Shown here in pieces: positions 50,563 through 60,100 of a stretch of 64,000 bases of DNA. The DNA is taken from NCBI RefSeq assembly GCF_002368295.1, contig NZ_AP018248.1, positions 2,911,977 to 2,975,976 on the forward strand, given 5' to 3'. The translations under genes and the position numbers were made by a program. The stretch is from Tolypothrix tenuis PCC 7101. GTDB lineage: Bacteria; Cyanobacteriota; Cyanobacteriia; Cyanobacteriales; Nostocaceae. Numbering within the stretch: position 1 is the first letter of the stretch; every line of letters starts with the position of its first letter. The notes below the pieces were generated by a model. It did no database searches. It saw only the letters and a program-made list of their open reading frames with translations, and was not told the origin of the DNA.

Positions 50563-51150
50563 TTGACACTCTAATTGGTATAAAAACTGGCAATGAATAA
50601 ACTAATATTTTAGCCTCTACCCATCTTTACTCAATACCCTAGCTTTAGCTATGATTTACGACTTCATAACTCAGTAATCTTCGCTGAGTACTATGCAACT
50701 TCAGATATTCCAGGTTACCTGACAGTCAAAAATGTTGCCTGAACTTAACAAACCCCTAAAGCAATTGCTATTAATTGCGATCCCCAATTGTTTAAATACT
50801 GTAAACTCTTGATAAAAATCTGCCCAAGACAAAACACCAAGCTGCTAAATTGCAGTAACTATAAACATAGCCAATTAAATGTAGTACATTAAGTGATTAC
50901 TCGAGAATATTGGAACCATAAATCGGGTTTGATATTCTTACATAGTAGTCAGCATCCGTAAATACACTCAAGTAAACATAAGTATCTTCAAAGTAACAGT
51001 TGCTTTCTAACGCTGAAGCGTTAATATAAATCCCATATCAACTTTTGACTGAAATGAGCTTAAATTGTCCCGATCTGCTTTTGATCCCCATTCCGATAGA
51101 ATGACTAGGCATAACCTAAAAACTCCAAACCGCTTTTGACTGCGAGGCCC
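50563..51150. other. 588-base divergent intergenic region
   Basis: AT-rich; promoters of the pseudo-kinase gene (left) and permease gene (right). A GAATAT...ATATTC inverted pair lies near 50906-50937. I searched by eye for a Zur-like TGATAAT-N-ATTATCA box before the permease and found none. Confidence 0.5.
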
Positions 51151-52206
51151 ATGAATCAACTGAACAATGGTTTCACTATTTTTCTGAGTCTGCTAGTCGA
51201 GGCGATTCCTTTTTTGCTTCTGGGAGTTTTATTCTCCAGTTTGCTGCTATTTTTTGTAGATGAGCGCAAACTGGTCGAAAAAATGCCCAAAAATCCCATA
51301 CTGGGAGCTTTATTTGGTAGTACAATCGGCTTTTTGTTTCCGGTATGTGAGTGCGGTAATGTGCCAGTGGCGCGGCGCTTACTTATGCAGGGAGTTCCTA
51401 CACCAGTGGCAATTGGTTTTCTCCTAGCAGCACCGACAATTAACCCGATAGTTATTTGGTCAACTTGGACAGCATTTCGCGATCAGCCAGAAATCGTGGT
51501 GTTACGAGTCGTATTTTCTTTATTAATCGCGACAATTATCGGTATTGTATTCAGCTTTCAAAAAGACTTGAGTCCGATTGTACAACCTGCGATCGCACGT
51601 TACCTCAAGTTTAATCCTCCCGCACAGCCGGAAGTGAAAAAGCGTGGCAGACGTTCTCCACCACAACAGAACAACACAGGTTCTAGTTTGTTAAAATCTG
51701 GAACCTATTTATTAGGTGGAAAAGCAGGTATGACTACCCGCATTGATAGTAATTTAATGCCAGAAACTACAGCATTATCTAATAGCAATAAACCTTTACC
51801 AGATAAACTGCGGTTGTTATTAGATAACATTATCCAAGAATTGCGCGAGTTAGGCGCAGTGATGGTCTTGGGTAGTGCGATCGCAGCAGCTATTCAAGTA
51901 CTAGCACCAAGAGAAATTATCCTTGGTCTGGGTGCTGGCCCGATTACTTCAATTGTGGCAATGTTGGTATTAGCAGGGGCTGTGTCAATTTGCTCAACAG
52001 TAGATTCTTTCTTCGCGCTGTCTTTTGCTTCTACTTTTACTAGTGGTTCCCTGCTAGCTTTTCTTGTCTTTGGCCCCATGATTGACATCAAAGGTGTGGG
52101 GTTGATGTTATCAATCTTCAAAGCGAAAGCTTTATTTTATCTATTTGCTCTAGCAGGACTATTAACATTTTTGTTCACCTTGTTTTTGAATTTACACGTC
52201 ATGTAA
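51151..52206 (+). CDS. Permease of the DUF318/ArsP_1 family (YraQ/YcgR-like)
   Basis: 351 residues from ATG 51151; a TTG at 51136 is in frame. About eight transmembrane helices in two blocks are separated by a polar loop (about 160-220). The conserved GFLFPVCECGNVPVARRL and AAPTINPIVI in block one and AGAVSICSTVDSFFALSFAS in block two are family hallmarks, with the Cys-x-Cys of CECG a possible metal or thiol site. In Bacillus the homologous pair YcgR-YcgQ is controlled by the zinc repressor Zur. The next gene encodes the YcgQ-type partner. Confidence 0.87.
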   Translation: MNQLNNGFTIFLSLLVEAIPFLLLGVLFSSLLLFFVDERKLVEKMPKNPILGALFGSTIGFLFPVCECGNVPVARRLLMQGVPTPVAIGFLLAAPTINPIVIWSTWTAFRDQPEIVVLRVVFSLLIATIIGIVFSFQKDLSPIVQPAIARYLKFNPPAQPEVKKRGRRSPPQQNNTGSSLLKSGTYLLGGKAGMTTRIDSNLMPETTALSNSNKPLPDKLRLLLDNIIQELRELGAVMVLGSAIAAAIQVLAPREIILGLGAGPITSIVAMLVLAGAVSICSTVDSFFALSFASTFTSGSLLAFLVFGPMIDIKGVGLMLSIFKAKALFYLFALAGLLTFLFTLFLNLHVM

Positions 52207-52432
52207 ATAAATAAGTCAAGAGTCCAATGTCAAAAGTCCAATGTCAAAAATTTTATCAAATTGGGCATGGGGCATTGGGCATTGGGCATTGAAAACAATT
52301 TTCAATTTTGGATTTTAGATTGGAATCCAAAATCGCAAATCTAAAATCTAAAATTCTCCCTACTGCATCCCTTTATGGTGTAGTCAATCTAAAATCCCAA
52401 ATCTAAAATTGGTTGACCCTTGACCATTTCCC
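52207..52432. repeat. STRR and inverted repeat block between permease and partner gene
   Basis: AGTCCAA/TGTCAAA heptamers (about 52217-52248), GGGCATT heptamers (about 52263-52292) and repeated AATCTAAAAT/ATTTTAGATT units (about 52308-52410) that can fold on each other. Confidence 0.8.
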
Positions 52433-53209
52433 ATGAATTCCAACCCAAATCCTACAGTTAAACTCCGAAATTTATTAATGCCTTGGCTGGATGTTTTAGC
52501 AATTACAGCTTGGGGAATTTTAATTCTCAAATACTGGGCTACAGGCAAACTTAACTTATTGATTCACCCCGATTACTTCTGGTTGGCAATTGCGGGTGGT
52601 ATCGCTTTACAAATTGTCGGTTTCTTAAAAGCTGGGCAACTGTTGCGGCGACGGCGGCGAGATAATGTTGCCAATCCCATGCACTTAAATATATTTCCCC
52701 CTGGATGGGGAAGTGCTTTGCTGTTGACAGCAGCCATTTTGGGTTTCATCATTACACCACAAGTCTTTGCTAGTGACAAAGCCCTGCAACGAGGTATCAC
52801 CGTTGATTCCTTGGGAACTACCCGTGTCAAACCCCAAGCATTTCGTGCTACTGTTCGCCCAGAAGAGCGATCGCTTGTAGACTGGGTTCGCACACTCAAT
52901 GTTTATCCTGAACCAGATGCATATACTGGTCAAAAAGCCAAGGTGCAAGGATTTGTCATTCACCCACCAGATTTAGGGAAAGAATATATTTTCTTAGCCA
53001 GATTCATCCTCACCTGCTGCGCTGCTGATGCCTACCCAGCAGGTTTGCCAGTGAAATTGGCAGACCCTAACAATCAGTATCCAGCTGATACCTGGTTAGA
53101 AGTAGAAGGGCAAATGATCACAGAAACCCTCTCTGGTAAACGCCAACTAACCATCGCTGCTAGTTCTGTGAAAACGATTCCGCAACCCAAAAATCCTTAT
53201 GTTTATTGA
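52433..53209 (+). CDS. TIGR03943/DUF1980 family protein (YcgQ-like)
   Basis: 258 residues. Three hydrophobic segments at about 17-33, 45-65 and 90-110, with a basic loop LLRRRRRDN between the second and third. The C-terminal soluble domain contains AKVQGFVIHPPDLGKEYIFLARFILTCCAADAYPAGLPV, with the conserved Cys-Cys of the family. It is probably an accessory or periplasmic partner of the permease immediately upstream; the two families occur together widely. Transported substrate unknown; metal is suspected from the Bacillus Zur link. Confidence 0.87.
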   Translation: MNSNPNPTVKLRNLLMPWLDVLAITAWGILILKYWATGKLNLLIHPDYFWLAIAGGIALQIVGFLKAGQLLRRRRRDNVANPMHLNIFPPGWGSALLLTAAILGFIITPQVFASDKALQRGITVDSLGTTRVKPQAFRATVRPEERSLVDWVRTLNVYPEPDAYTGQKAKVQGFVIHPPDLGKEYIFLARFILTCCAADAYPAGLPVKLADPNNQYPADTWLEVEGQMITETLSGKRQLTIAASSVKTIPQPKNPYVY

Positions 53210-53231
53210 CATTTGACCCTTGCTCTGAAAC

Positions 53232-54725
53232 ATGACTACATCCAAAGCATTCATTCAACCACTGGATCGCGTCGCGATCGCACTGATGCTGCTCATCAGT
53301 TTGCTAATTGGGTTAATCATTTGGCAAGGTGATGCCGTTAAGCCGAGAGTGCGAACTTTTACCTGGGAGAATCAGCAAATTGGGTCTGAAGATGTTTCCT
53401 TCACCCTCACCTTTAGCCGCCCAATGGATACCAAAAGTGTAGAGGATAACCTAAAAATTGAGCCGCCGCTGGCTGGGAAAATAAGTTGGGCTGGGCGGCG
53501 GATGGTTTATACACTTTTGACACCAGCACCCTATGGCACGAATTATAAAGTCCAATTACAAGGAGCAAAAGATAAATTTGCTTCCCAAGAAAGTAGCAAC
53601 AGGCTAGTCCAGCCGTTTACAGGTGCATTTCGTACCCGCGATCGCGCCATTATTTATATAGGAGTTAATCCTGAAGAAAAGGGGCGGTTAATTCTCTACA
53701 ACTTAACCCAAGAGCAAAAAAAGGTACTCACCCCTAAAGATTTAGTTGTTATGGACTTTGAGCCATTTCCCAATGGGGAGAAAATTTTATTTTCGGCTCG
53801 TACTACCAATGACCAAGATTTACTTTCGGCTCAACTTTACACAGTCACGACAGGAATTGCTAGCCAAGCCGATCAAGAACCAGAATCACCTGGCAGAGTG
53901 GACTTAGTTTTAGATAATAAAACCTATCAAAATCTTAAATTTGACTTATCACCAGACGGAGAAACGATTGTTATCCAGCGCGGAAACAAATCTAATCCCG
54001 GCGATTTTGGGCTGTGGGTAATGCCTACAAGCACTGAATCTGGAGAAAAACCCACTGCTAAACCCCTAAAAAGCCAGCCTGGGGGAGATTTTATGATTAC
54101 TCCTGATAGTAAAGCTGTAGCAGTTGCCCAAGGAGCAGGAGCAGCAATTTTACCTATAGAAGGGGATGCGACTAAACCTTTAGATTTTTTGCCGCAGTTT
54201 GGGTTAGTTCAGGCTTTCTCGAAAGATGGCTCGCAAGCAGCGATGGTCAAATTCAATACAGATTACACCAGAGATTTATTTTTGGTAACTAACCAAGGTA
54301 CTCAAAAACCCTTGTTAAAAACCACTGGTTCAATTCTCAATTGCCAATTTGATCCTTCTTCCCCAACCCTTTACTGCTTGCTCACACAGTTAGTTTCCAA
54401 AGAACAATACATAGAACAACCTTATGTAGTGGCAATTGATCTGAAAACCGCACAACAAAAACCTTTATTAGTGTTGCCCATTGCCCAGCGAAATGTGCAC
54501 ATGAATTTATCGCCTGATGGTTTAGGCTTATTATTTGACCAAGTAGTAGCCCAAGAAGTTAATGCACCATTATCAGGAAATACTTTAAAAACTGATGATG
54601 GAGAAGCGATCGCCACTAGCGATTTGTGGTTAATGCCCTTATTACCAATTGCTGACACTACTACTGCTGATATCAAGCCCGAAAAGCTTCCCCTCAACGG
54701 ATTCGATCCCTATTGGCTACCGTAA
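53232..54725 (+). CDS. Membrane-anchored protein with SbsA-type Ig-like and beta-propeller-like regions
   Basis: 497 residues. One N-terminal membrane segment (VAIALMLLISLLIGLIIW, about 14-31) is followed by a Big_5/SbsA-type Ig-like domain (DVSFTLTFSRPMDTKSVEDNLKI; MVYTLLTPAPYGTNYKVQL). Then comes a TolB/WD-like repetitive region (FDLSPDGETIVIQRG; MITPDSKAVAVAQ; NLSPDGLGLLFDQ). It starts 22 bases after the TIGR03943 gene and is probably in the same transcript. Likely periplasmic or cell-envelope; function unknown. Confidence 0.8.
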   Translation: MTTSKAFIQPLDRVAIALMLLISLLIGLIIWQGDAVKPRVRTFTWENQQIGSEDVSFTLTFSRPMDTKSVEDNLKIEPPLAGKISWAGRRMVYTLLTPAPYGTNYKVQLQGAKDKFASQESSNRLVQPFTGAFRTRDRAIIYIGVNPEEKGRLILYNLTQEQKKVLTPKDLVVMDFEPFPNGEKILFSARTTNDQDLLSAQLYTVTTGIASQADQEPESPGRVDLVLDNKTYQNLKFDLSPDGETIVIQRGNKSNPGDFGLWVMPTSTESGEKPTAKPLKSQPGGDFMITPDSKAVAVAQGAGAAILPIEGDATKPLDFLPQFGLVQAFSKDGSQAAMVKFNTDYTRDLFLVTNQGTQKPLLKTTGSILNCQFDPSSPTLYCLLTQLVSKEQYIEQPYVVAIDLKTAQQKPLLVLPIAQRNVHMNLSPDGLGLLFDQVVAQEVNAPLSGNTLKTDDGEAIATSDLWLMPLLPIADTTTADIKPEKLPLNGFDPYWLP

Positions 54726-54832
54726 AGGGGCTAGCGTTTAAGCTTTGTGTGAACTGCGAGAAACTCTACACATTGGATATGTGGTTGACAGCCAAGTCAG
54801 CTATTCAAGCATGAAAATCGGTTTTTCTTATA

Positions 54833-54863
54833 CCCCATGCCCTATGCCCTATGCCCTATGCCC
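54833..54863. repeat. STRR: CCCTATG heptamers
   Basis: Four tandem CCCCATG/CCCTATG units between the Ig-like protein gene and the IF-3-like gene. Confidence 0.85.
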
Positions 54864-54960
54864 ATTTTCAAGTAAGAAAGTATAGGGTTATCACGTCTTA
54901 GTTCCTAGTGAGGTTGTGTTACATTAGCAGTACTTGCATTTGCAAAGTATTGAAAAACAG

Positions 54961-54966
54961 AGAGGA
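54961..54966 (+). promoter_or_regulatory. Shine-Dalgarno AGAGGA in front of an ATT start
   Basis: AGAGGA (part of CAGAGAGGAAACC) is followed by ATT at 54971 and ATC at 54974. It supports a rare non-AUG start for the IF-3-like gene. The in-frame GTG at 54908 has no such site. Confidence 0.55.
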
Positions 54967-54970
54967 AACC

Positions 54971-55462
54971 ATTATCGCAGTCCAAAAGCAACTAATTAAC
55001 TCACAAATCAAGGCACCTCAAGTCTTCTTGATTGACCATGAAAATAACAATCGCGGTCTAGTAGATACATCTGAAGCTCTACAACTAGCGCAGAGTGTAG
55101 AGCTTGACCTAGTTTTAGTTTCCGAGGGCAAAGACGCTCCAGTTGCCAAGATACTTAACTATGGCAAGCTTCAGTATCAAAAGAAAAAGCGTCAAGGACA
55201 GAGTGCTAGACCGACAGTCAAGGAAGTTAGACTTCGCCCAAATGTTGGTGTCGCTGATTACAACTTACGCATTCAGCAAGCACTAGCATGGTTGAGTAAA
55301 GGCGATTCAGTGAAGTTTGCCATTCGTTTACGAGGCCGAGAAAATCAATATCGTGACAAAGCTGGAGAACTATTAGAACGCATTGTCAGCGATTTGAGTG
55401 AAGTAGGTAAAGTTCAATCACTCGATAAACGTTCGTTGATTGCTCAAGTTATTCCTGCTTAG
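54971..55462 (+). CDS. Translation initiation factor IF-3, divergent paralogue, probable ATT start
   Basis: About 163 residues from ATT 54971; a GTG at 54908 would add 21 residues unlike IF-3. The IF3-N domain (QLINSQIKAPQVFLIDHENN; DLVLVSEGKDAPVAKILNYGK) and IF3-C domain (PTVKEVRLRPNVGVADYNLR; GDSVKFAIRLRGREN) are both present. It differs from usual IF-3: PPVCRIMDYGK is APVAKILNYGK, and the C-terminal tail is shorter. Cyanobacteria carry a canonical IF-3, so this looks like a second factor (inference; the rest of the genome is not visible). E. coli infC uses AUU for autoregulation; the same could operate here. dnaN follows after about 200 bases. Confidence 0.8.
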   Translation: MIAVQKQLINSQIKAPQVFLIDHENNNRGLVDTSEALQLAQSVELDLVLVSEGKDAPVAKILNYGKLQYQKKKRQGQSARPTVKEVRLRPNVGVADYNLRIQQALAWLSKGDSVKFAIRLRGRENQYRDKAGELLERIVSDLSEVGKVQSLDKRSLIAQVIPA

Positions 55463-55521
55463 ACTACGCGCACTAAAGCGTTTGTCAAATTCTTTGATTA
55501 ACTGATAAATAATTGATCGCT

Positions 55522-55550
55522 TACCGTTCTTGCCAGTCAGGGACGGTTTT
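55522..55550 (+). terminator. Possible terminator after the IF-3-like gene
   Basis: ACCGT and ACGGT pair around a CCAGTCAGG sub-hairpin, and TTTT follows. The stem is short, so the call is weak. Confidence 0.35.
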
Positions 55551-55671
55551 AAATTGTGTTTTACCAATCTACCTGGCAGTTTTAGAATCAAAGCTGCTTA
55601 GTAAAAATGTACTAATTTACTAAAAATATTTCTAGAGTGGTACTATAGACACTCACAAGCTGAATCTCACC

Positions 55672-56823
55672 ATGAAATTAGTTTGCGCCCAAAGCGACCT
55701 TAGTACAAATCTTTCACTTGTTAGCCGTGCTGTACCCTCACGTCCGACACATCCTATACTTGCTAACGTACTGCTACAAGCAGATGCACAAACTAACCAA
55801 GTAAGCCTCACCGCCTTCGATCTCAGCTTGGGTATCCGCACTAGCTTTAATGCTGAGGTATGGGAAGGAGGAGCGATCGCACTTCCTGCCAAAATTTTGG
55901 TAGACATTACCTCGCGTCTGCCAGAGGGAGAAATTACTCTAGACGATGAGTCAGCAACCTCTGGCGGAGAAGGTATAATTATGACGCTCACACCCAAGAG
56001 TGGACATTACCAAGTACGGGCAATGGGGGCGGAAGAGTTTCCTGAATTACCGATTATTGAAGATACTGAACCACTGCAATTAACTGCGGCGGCGTTAATT
56101 GAGGGATTAAAAGGCTCATTATTTGCTACTAGTGGTGATGAAACTAAGCAGGTACTCACCGGAGTTCATCTGACAGTGAAACAAGATACCTTAGAATTCG
56201 CCGCTACTGATGGACATCGGTTAGCAGTAGTAGAAACTACTAATGAACGTCCAATTGAAGGTAGTAGCCAGCTAGAAGTCACAGTACCAGCAAGAGCCTT
56301 ACGCGAACTCCAGAGGATGTTACCTCATAGTTCCTCTGATGATGAGCCTGTAGCTTTATATTTGGATCAAGGCCAAGTGGTGTTTGCTTGGAAAAATCAA
56401 CGCCTAACTAGCCGCACATTAGAAGGTCAATATCCAGCTTATCGGCAACTGATACCGCGTCAATTTGAGCGACAAGTAACTATTGATCGCAGACAATTCT
56501 TGAGTACATTAGAGCGAATTGCCGTACTAGCCGATCAAAAAAATAATATTGTGAAAGTTAGCATTGATAGCTCTCAGCAAGAAATTACTTTATCTTGTGA
56601 AGCTCAAGATGTAGGTAGCGGTAGAGAATCAATGCCAGCACAGATATCAGGAGAAAATATAGATATTGCTTTTAATATCAAATACCTCATGGAAGGATTG
56701 AAAGAATTGCCTGCTTCCGAAGTGCAAATGCATCTCAATCAGAGCTTAACCCCAGTGATTTTTACACCACTAGGTGGTTTGAAAATGACCTATTTAGCTA
56801 TGCCTGTGCAGTTGAGAAATTAA
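55672..56823 (+). CDS. dnaN: DNA polymerase III beta sliding clamp
   Basis: 383 residues with three clamp domains. It starts MKLVCAQSDLSTNLSLVSRAV and ends TYLAMPVQLRN, the standard C-terminus that lies next to the hydrophobic binding pocket (MPVQLR corresponds to MPMRL). Forms a ring-shaped dimer that tethers polymerase III to DNA. No dnaA is adjacent and no cluster of DnaA boxes is seen, so this is not evidence of the replication origin. Confidence 0.98.
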   Translation: MKLVCAQSDLSTNLSLVSRAVPSRPTHPILANVLLQADAQTNQVSLTAFDLSLGIRTSFNAEVWEGGAIALPAKILVDITSRLPEGEITLDDESATSGGEGIIMTLTPKSGHYQVRAMGAEEFPELPIIEDTEPLQLTAAALIEGLKGSLFATSGDETKQVLTGVHLTVKQDTLEFAATDGHRLAVVETTNERPIEGSSQLEVTVPARALRELQRMLPHSSSDDEPVALYLDQGQVVFAWKNQRLTSRTLEGQYPAYRQLIPRQFERQVTIDRRQFLSTLERIAVLADQKNNIVKVSIDSSQQEITLSCEAQDVGSGRESMPAQISGENIDIAFNIKYLMEGLKELPASEVQMHLNQSLTPVIFTPLGGLKMTYLAMPVQLRN

Positions 56824-56872
56824 TATCAAGTCCAGCTAATTACTTACGATATGGTTGGTTTTGTTGGTAATC

Positions 56873-56895
56873 GGTAATTGGTAATTGGTAATTCT
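56873..56895. repeat. STRR: GGTAATT heptamers
   Basis: Three tandem GGTAATT units just downstream of dnaN. Confidence 0.75.
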
Positions 56896-57005
56896 TAAAC
56901 TGTATTTTTCTTTCCCATTAACCATTACCAACCTTCACAGATATGATAAGTTTTCAAACGGACATGATATAACAGGTATTTTTTTTTTAATTCATTTCAA
57001 ATCTA

Positions 57006-57090
57006 GTAGGGTGTGTTGTCACGCAGTGCAACGCACTAAATCATGATTAATAATAAAAGGTGCGTTAGCCTACGGCATAACACACCCTAC
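57006..57090. repeat. 85-bp GTAGGGTGTGTT element with terminal inverted repeats
   Basis: Starts GTAGGGTGTGTTGTCACGC and ends GGCATAACACACCCTAC, with a short AT-rich centre. A small, possibly MITE-derived member of the palindrome family. Confidence 0.75.
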
Positions 57091-57114
57091 TAAAATGCAT
57101 TTTATTAATCAATT

Positions 57115-60100
57115 TTAAATATGATGATGGCTATTTTGATCAATAGGAATTTCAATCCAGAATTCTGTGCCTAACCCTGGCTCAGATTCACAATTAAATA
57201 TGCCGCCATGTTTATCTACCACAATCTTGTAACTAATTGATAATCCTAAACCAGTACCTTTTCCTACTGGCTTAGTAGTGAAAAATGGGTCACAAATTCG
57301 GGATCTCAAAGATTCTGGGATTCCAGGGCCATTGTCAATAATGCGAATTACCACACTTTTAATATTGCCCTTCATTTCTCCAATAGAAGTATAGATAGTA
57401 ATTAGTCCTTTATCAGGTTTGGATATTGGCTCACGTTCATCCTCTAGAGCATCGATCGCATTGCTCAAGACATTCATAAATACCTGATTCAATTGTCCGG
57501 CGTAACACTCTACTAGGGGCAAATCGCTATACTTCTTGACTATCTCAATTGCAGATTTGTCTGGTTTTGCTTTCAGGCGATGTTGCAAAATTAGCAGAGT
57601 ATTATCAATTCCTTCATGAATATTAACCGCTTTCATTTCCGCCTCATCGAGACGAGAAAAATTCCTTAAACCTAAGACAATTTGGCGGATGCGATCAATG
57701 CCTACTTTCATGGAAGAGAGAGTTTTGGGCAAATCTGCTGTGATGAATTCTAAATCAATCTCTTCAGCCCTCTCCTGCATATCAGGGCTAAGATTTGAGA
57801 CTTGCTGTTGATAGAGTTGCAACATACTGAGTAAATCTTCAGCATATTGGCTGACGTGGAGCAAGTTACCAGAAATAAAGTTGACAGGGTTATTAATTTC
57901 ATGGGCGACACCTGCAACTAGTTGTCCTAGTGAGGACATCTTCTCAGTTTGAATGAGTTGGGTTTGGGTTTCTTGTAACTCGTGCAGGGCTTGAGTTAGC
58001 TGTTCTGTTTGCTGCTGCGTTTGCAAGAGTAAGTCAACTTGTTGCAGTGCTACCCCCAGCTGATTGGCAATTTGGGCTAAAAATTGAATTTCTGAGAGTT
58101 CCCAGTGGCGGGGTGCAGAGTTTTGATAAGCCGCTAGTAAACCCCAAAGTTTTTGCCCAATAAAAATAGGTGCGATCGCATAGGCTTTAACTTGATATCG
58201 CTCTAAACACTCAATATGACATTCACTATGCCCTACCTGATAGATGTCATTGACTGCAAAGGTTTCATTGTGGCGATATCGTCCGCCTTCGGTTTCTTGC
58301 AAATAAGTATCTTGCCAAAATGAGTTGATGGTTCCACCTACCAGTTTTTCCCAACCTGCAACAACAAACTCAGCAATAAACTCACCACTCCAATCTGGGA
58401 GAAATTGGTAAACAGCTACCCGATCTGTCTGCAGCGATTGGCAAATTTCTTGAGTCGCAGTTTGAAAAATAGCATTGAGGTCGAGGGATTCGCGGATTTT
58501 TGTGACAACTTCAAACAAGACTCGTTGTTGTTCGGCTGCTTGTCGCAAAACTATTGCTTGTTGCTGTGTTTGTGTCAGTAACTCAGCTTGCTGGAGTGCT
58601 ACCCCTAGTTGCGCTGCAATCTGGCTGAGAAAGTTAACTTCCGAGTCCAACCATTGACGCGGGCCAGAATGTTGATAAGTCGCTAGTAAACCCCAAAGTT
58701 GTTGTCCTAAAAAGATAGGTGCAAGTACAAAAGCGTAAATTTGATACTCTTCTAAATTGTCAACATGACACTGAGTAAAATCTTGATGGTAAATGTTATC
58801 TACCGCAAATGTTTCGTTAAAGCGGTAGCGTCCTCCCTGTGTATCTTGTAAAAAGGTGTCATTCCAAATTGTATTGACTCCCAGTTTGGAAGAACTTGAC
58901 CAGTGGGGGCTAGCAACTTCAAAATCTCCCACAAATTCACCACCCCAATCAGCATCAAAGCGGTAAATAGAAACGCGATCGGCTTTGATTAATTGACAAA
59001 CTTCTTTAGTCGTAATTTGAAAAATAGTTTTAGTATCAAGAGACTCGCGAATTTTGGCAATTACTCCAAATACAGTTTGTTGTTGTTCCGATGCTTTTTT
59101 GAGTTCAACTGTGCGCTTTCTAACTTGTTTTTCTAAGCTACTATTAAAAGCTTCTACCTGTTGGTATAGTTCATATTGCTGAATTGCTGAAGCAAAATGT
59201 TTACCAATTTCTCTGGCCATTTCTATCTCTTCAACAGTCCATTTTTGCACTTGTGCTGTTTTAGTTTCGCGCCAGACATCAAAAGATAAACGTGGGTAAG
59301 TTTGCCTTTGATCGGAATCGAATCTTCCCGCCCATAAGGTTTCTGTATCTATTTCATCTCGAAAAATACTTAAATAACCTACTAATTCTTGACGATACTC
59401 TAGTGGAATCATCAAAATACTGCGAACTTTTGTAGGTTGAAAAGCAATTTGTACTGTTAGTAGATGAGGCGTTTGGTATATGTCTGAAATTGCCCAAACA
59501 TCATATTTTCCAGATGCATAGTGTTCTTGCCAGACATTATATTGCTCTATGAGTGGATACACATTTGGTTGTGGCATCACAGGTTGCTGTCCGCAAATAT
59601 AAAGCCTGACACAATCACTTCCTGGGATTAAACATTCTGTAAAGGGCTGAAAACTACTGTTTTGAAAATTAAAAGCATTATGTCTGATACAAAGCCGACC
59701 GCCAGAACCTCCGAAGGCAGCAACAGCCTCTTCTAAAGCTGGCTGTAATACAATTGTGGGCAATGAATGCAGTAAAGTTGCAATGCGGTTAATACTAGCT
59801 TCCCGTTCGGCTTTGTTATGGGCTAGGGTGAGGAGATTACTTTGAGCGATCGCTACTGATAATTGATCTACTACCATCTGTACAGCTTCTAGTTCCTGCT
59901 TGCCAACCCCAAAGCTTTCGGAGTGATGCGATACCAACAAACCCCAAAGTTGATCTTGATGTAAAATTGGTGCTGCTAGAGAACACTCCACTCCCATCGC
60001 TTTTAAGTATTTGAGATGGCAAGAATCTACAGTGCGATAATATATGTCTTCTGCGATCGCTTCTCCTGATTCCAAAACAGTTAAAAAGCTGTGACCAATC

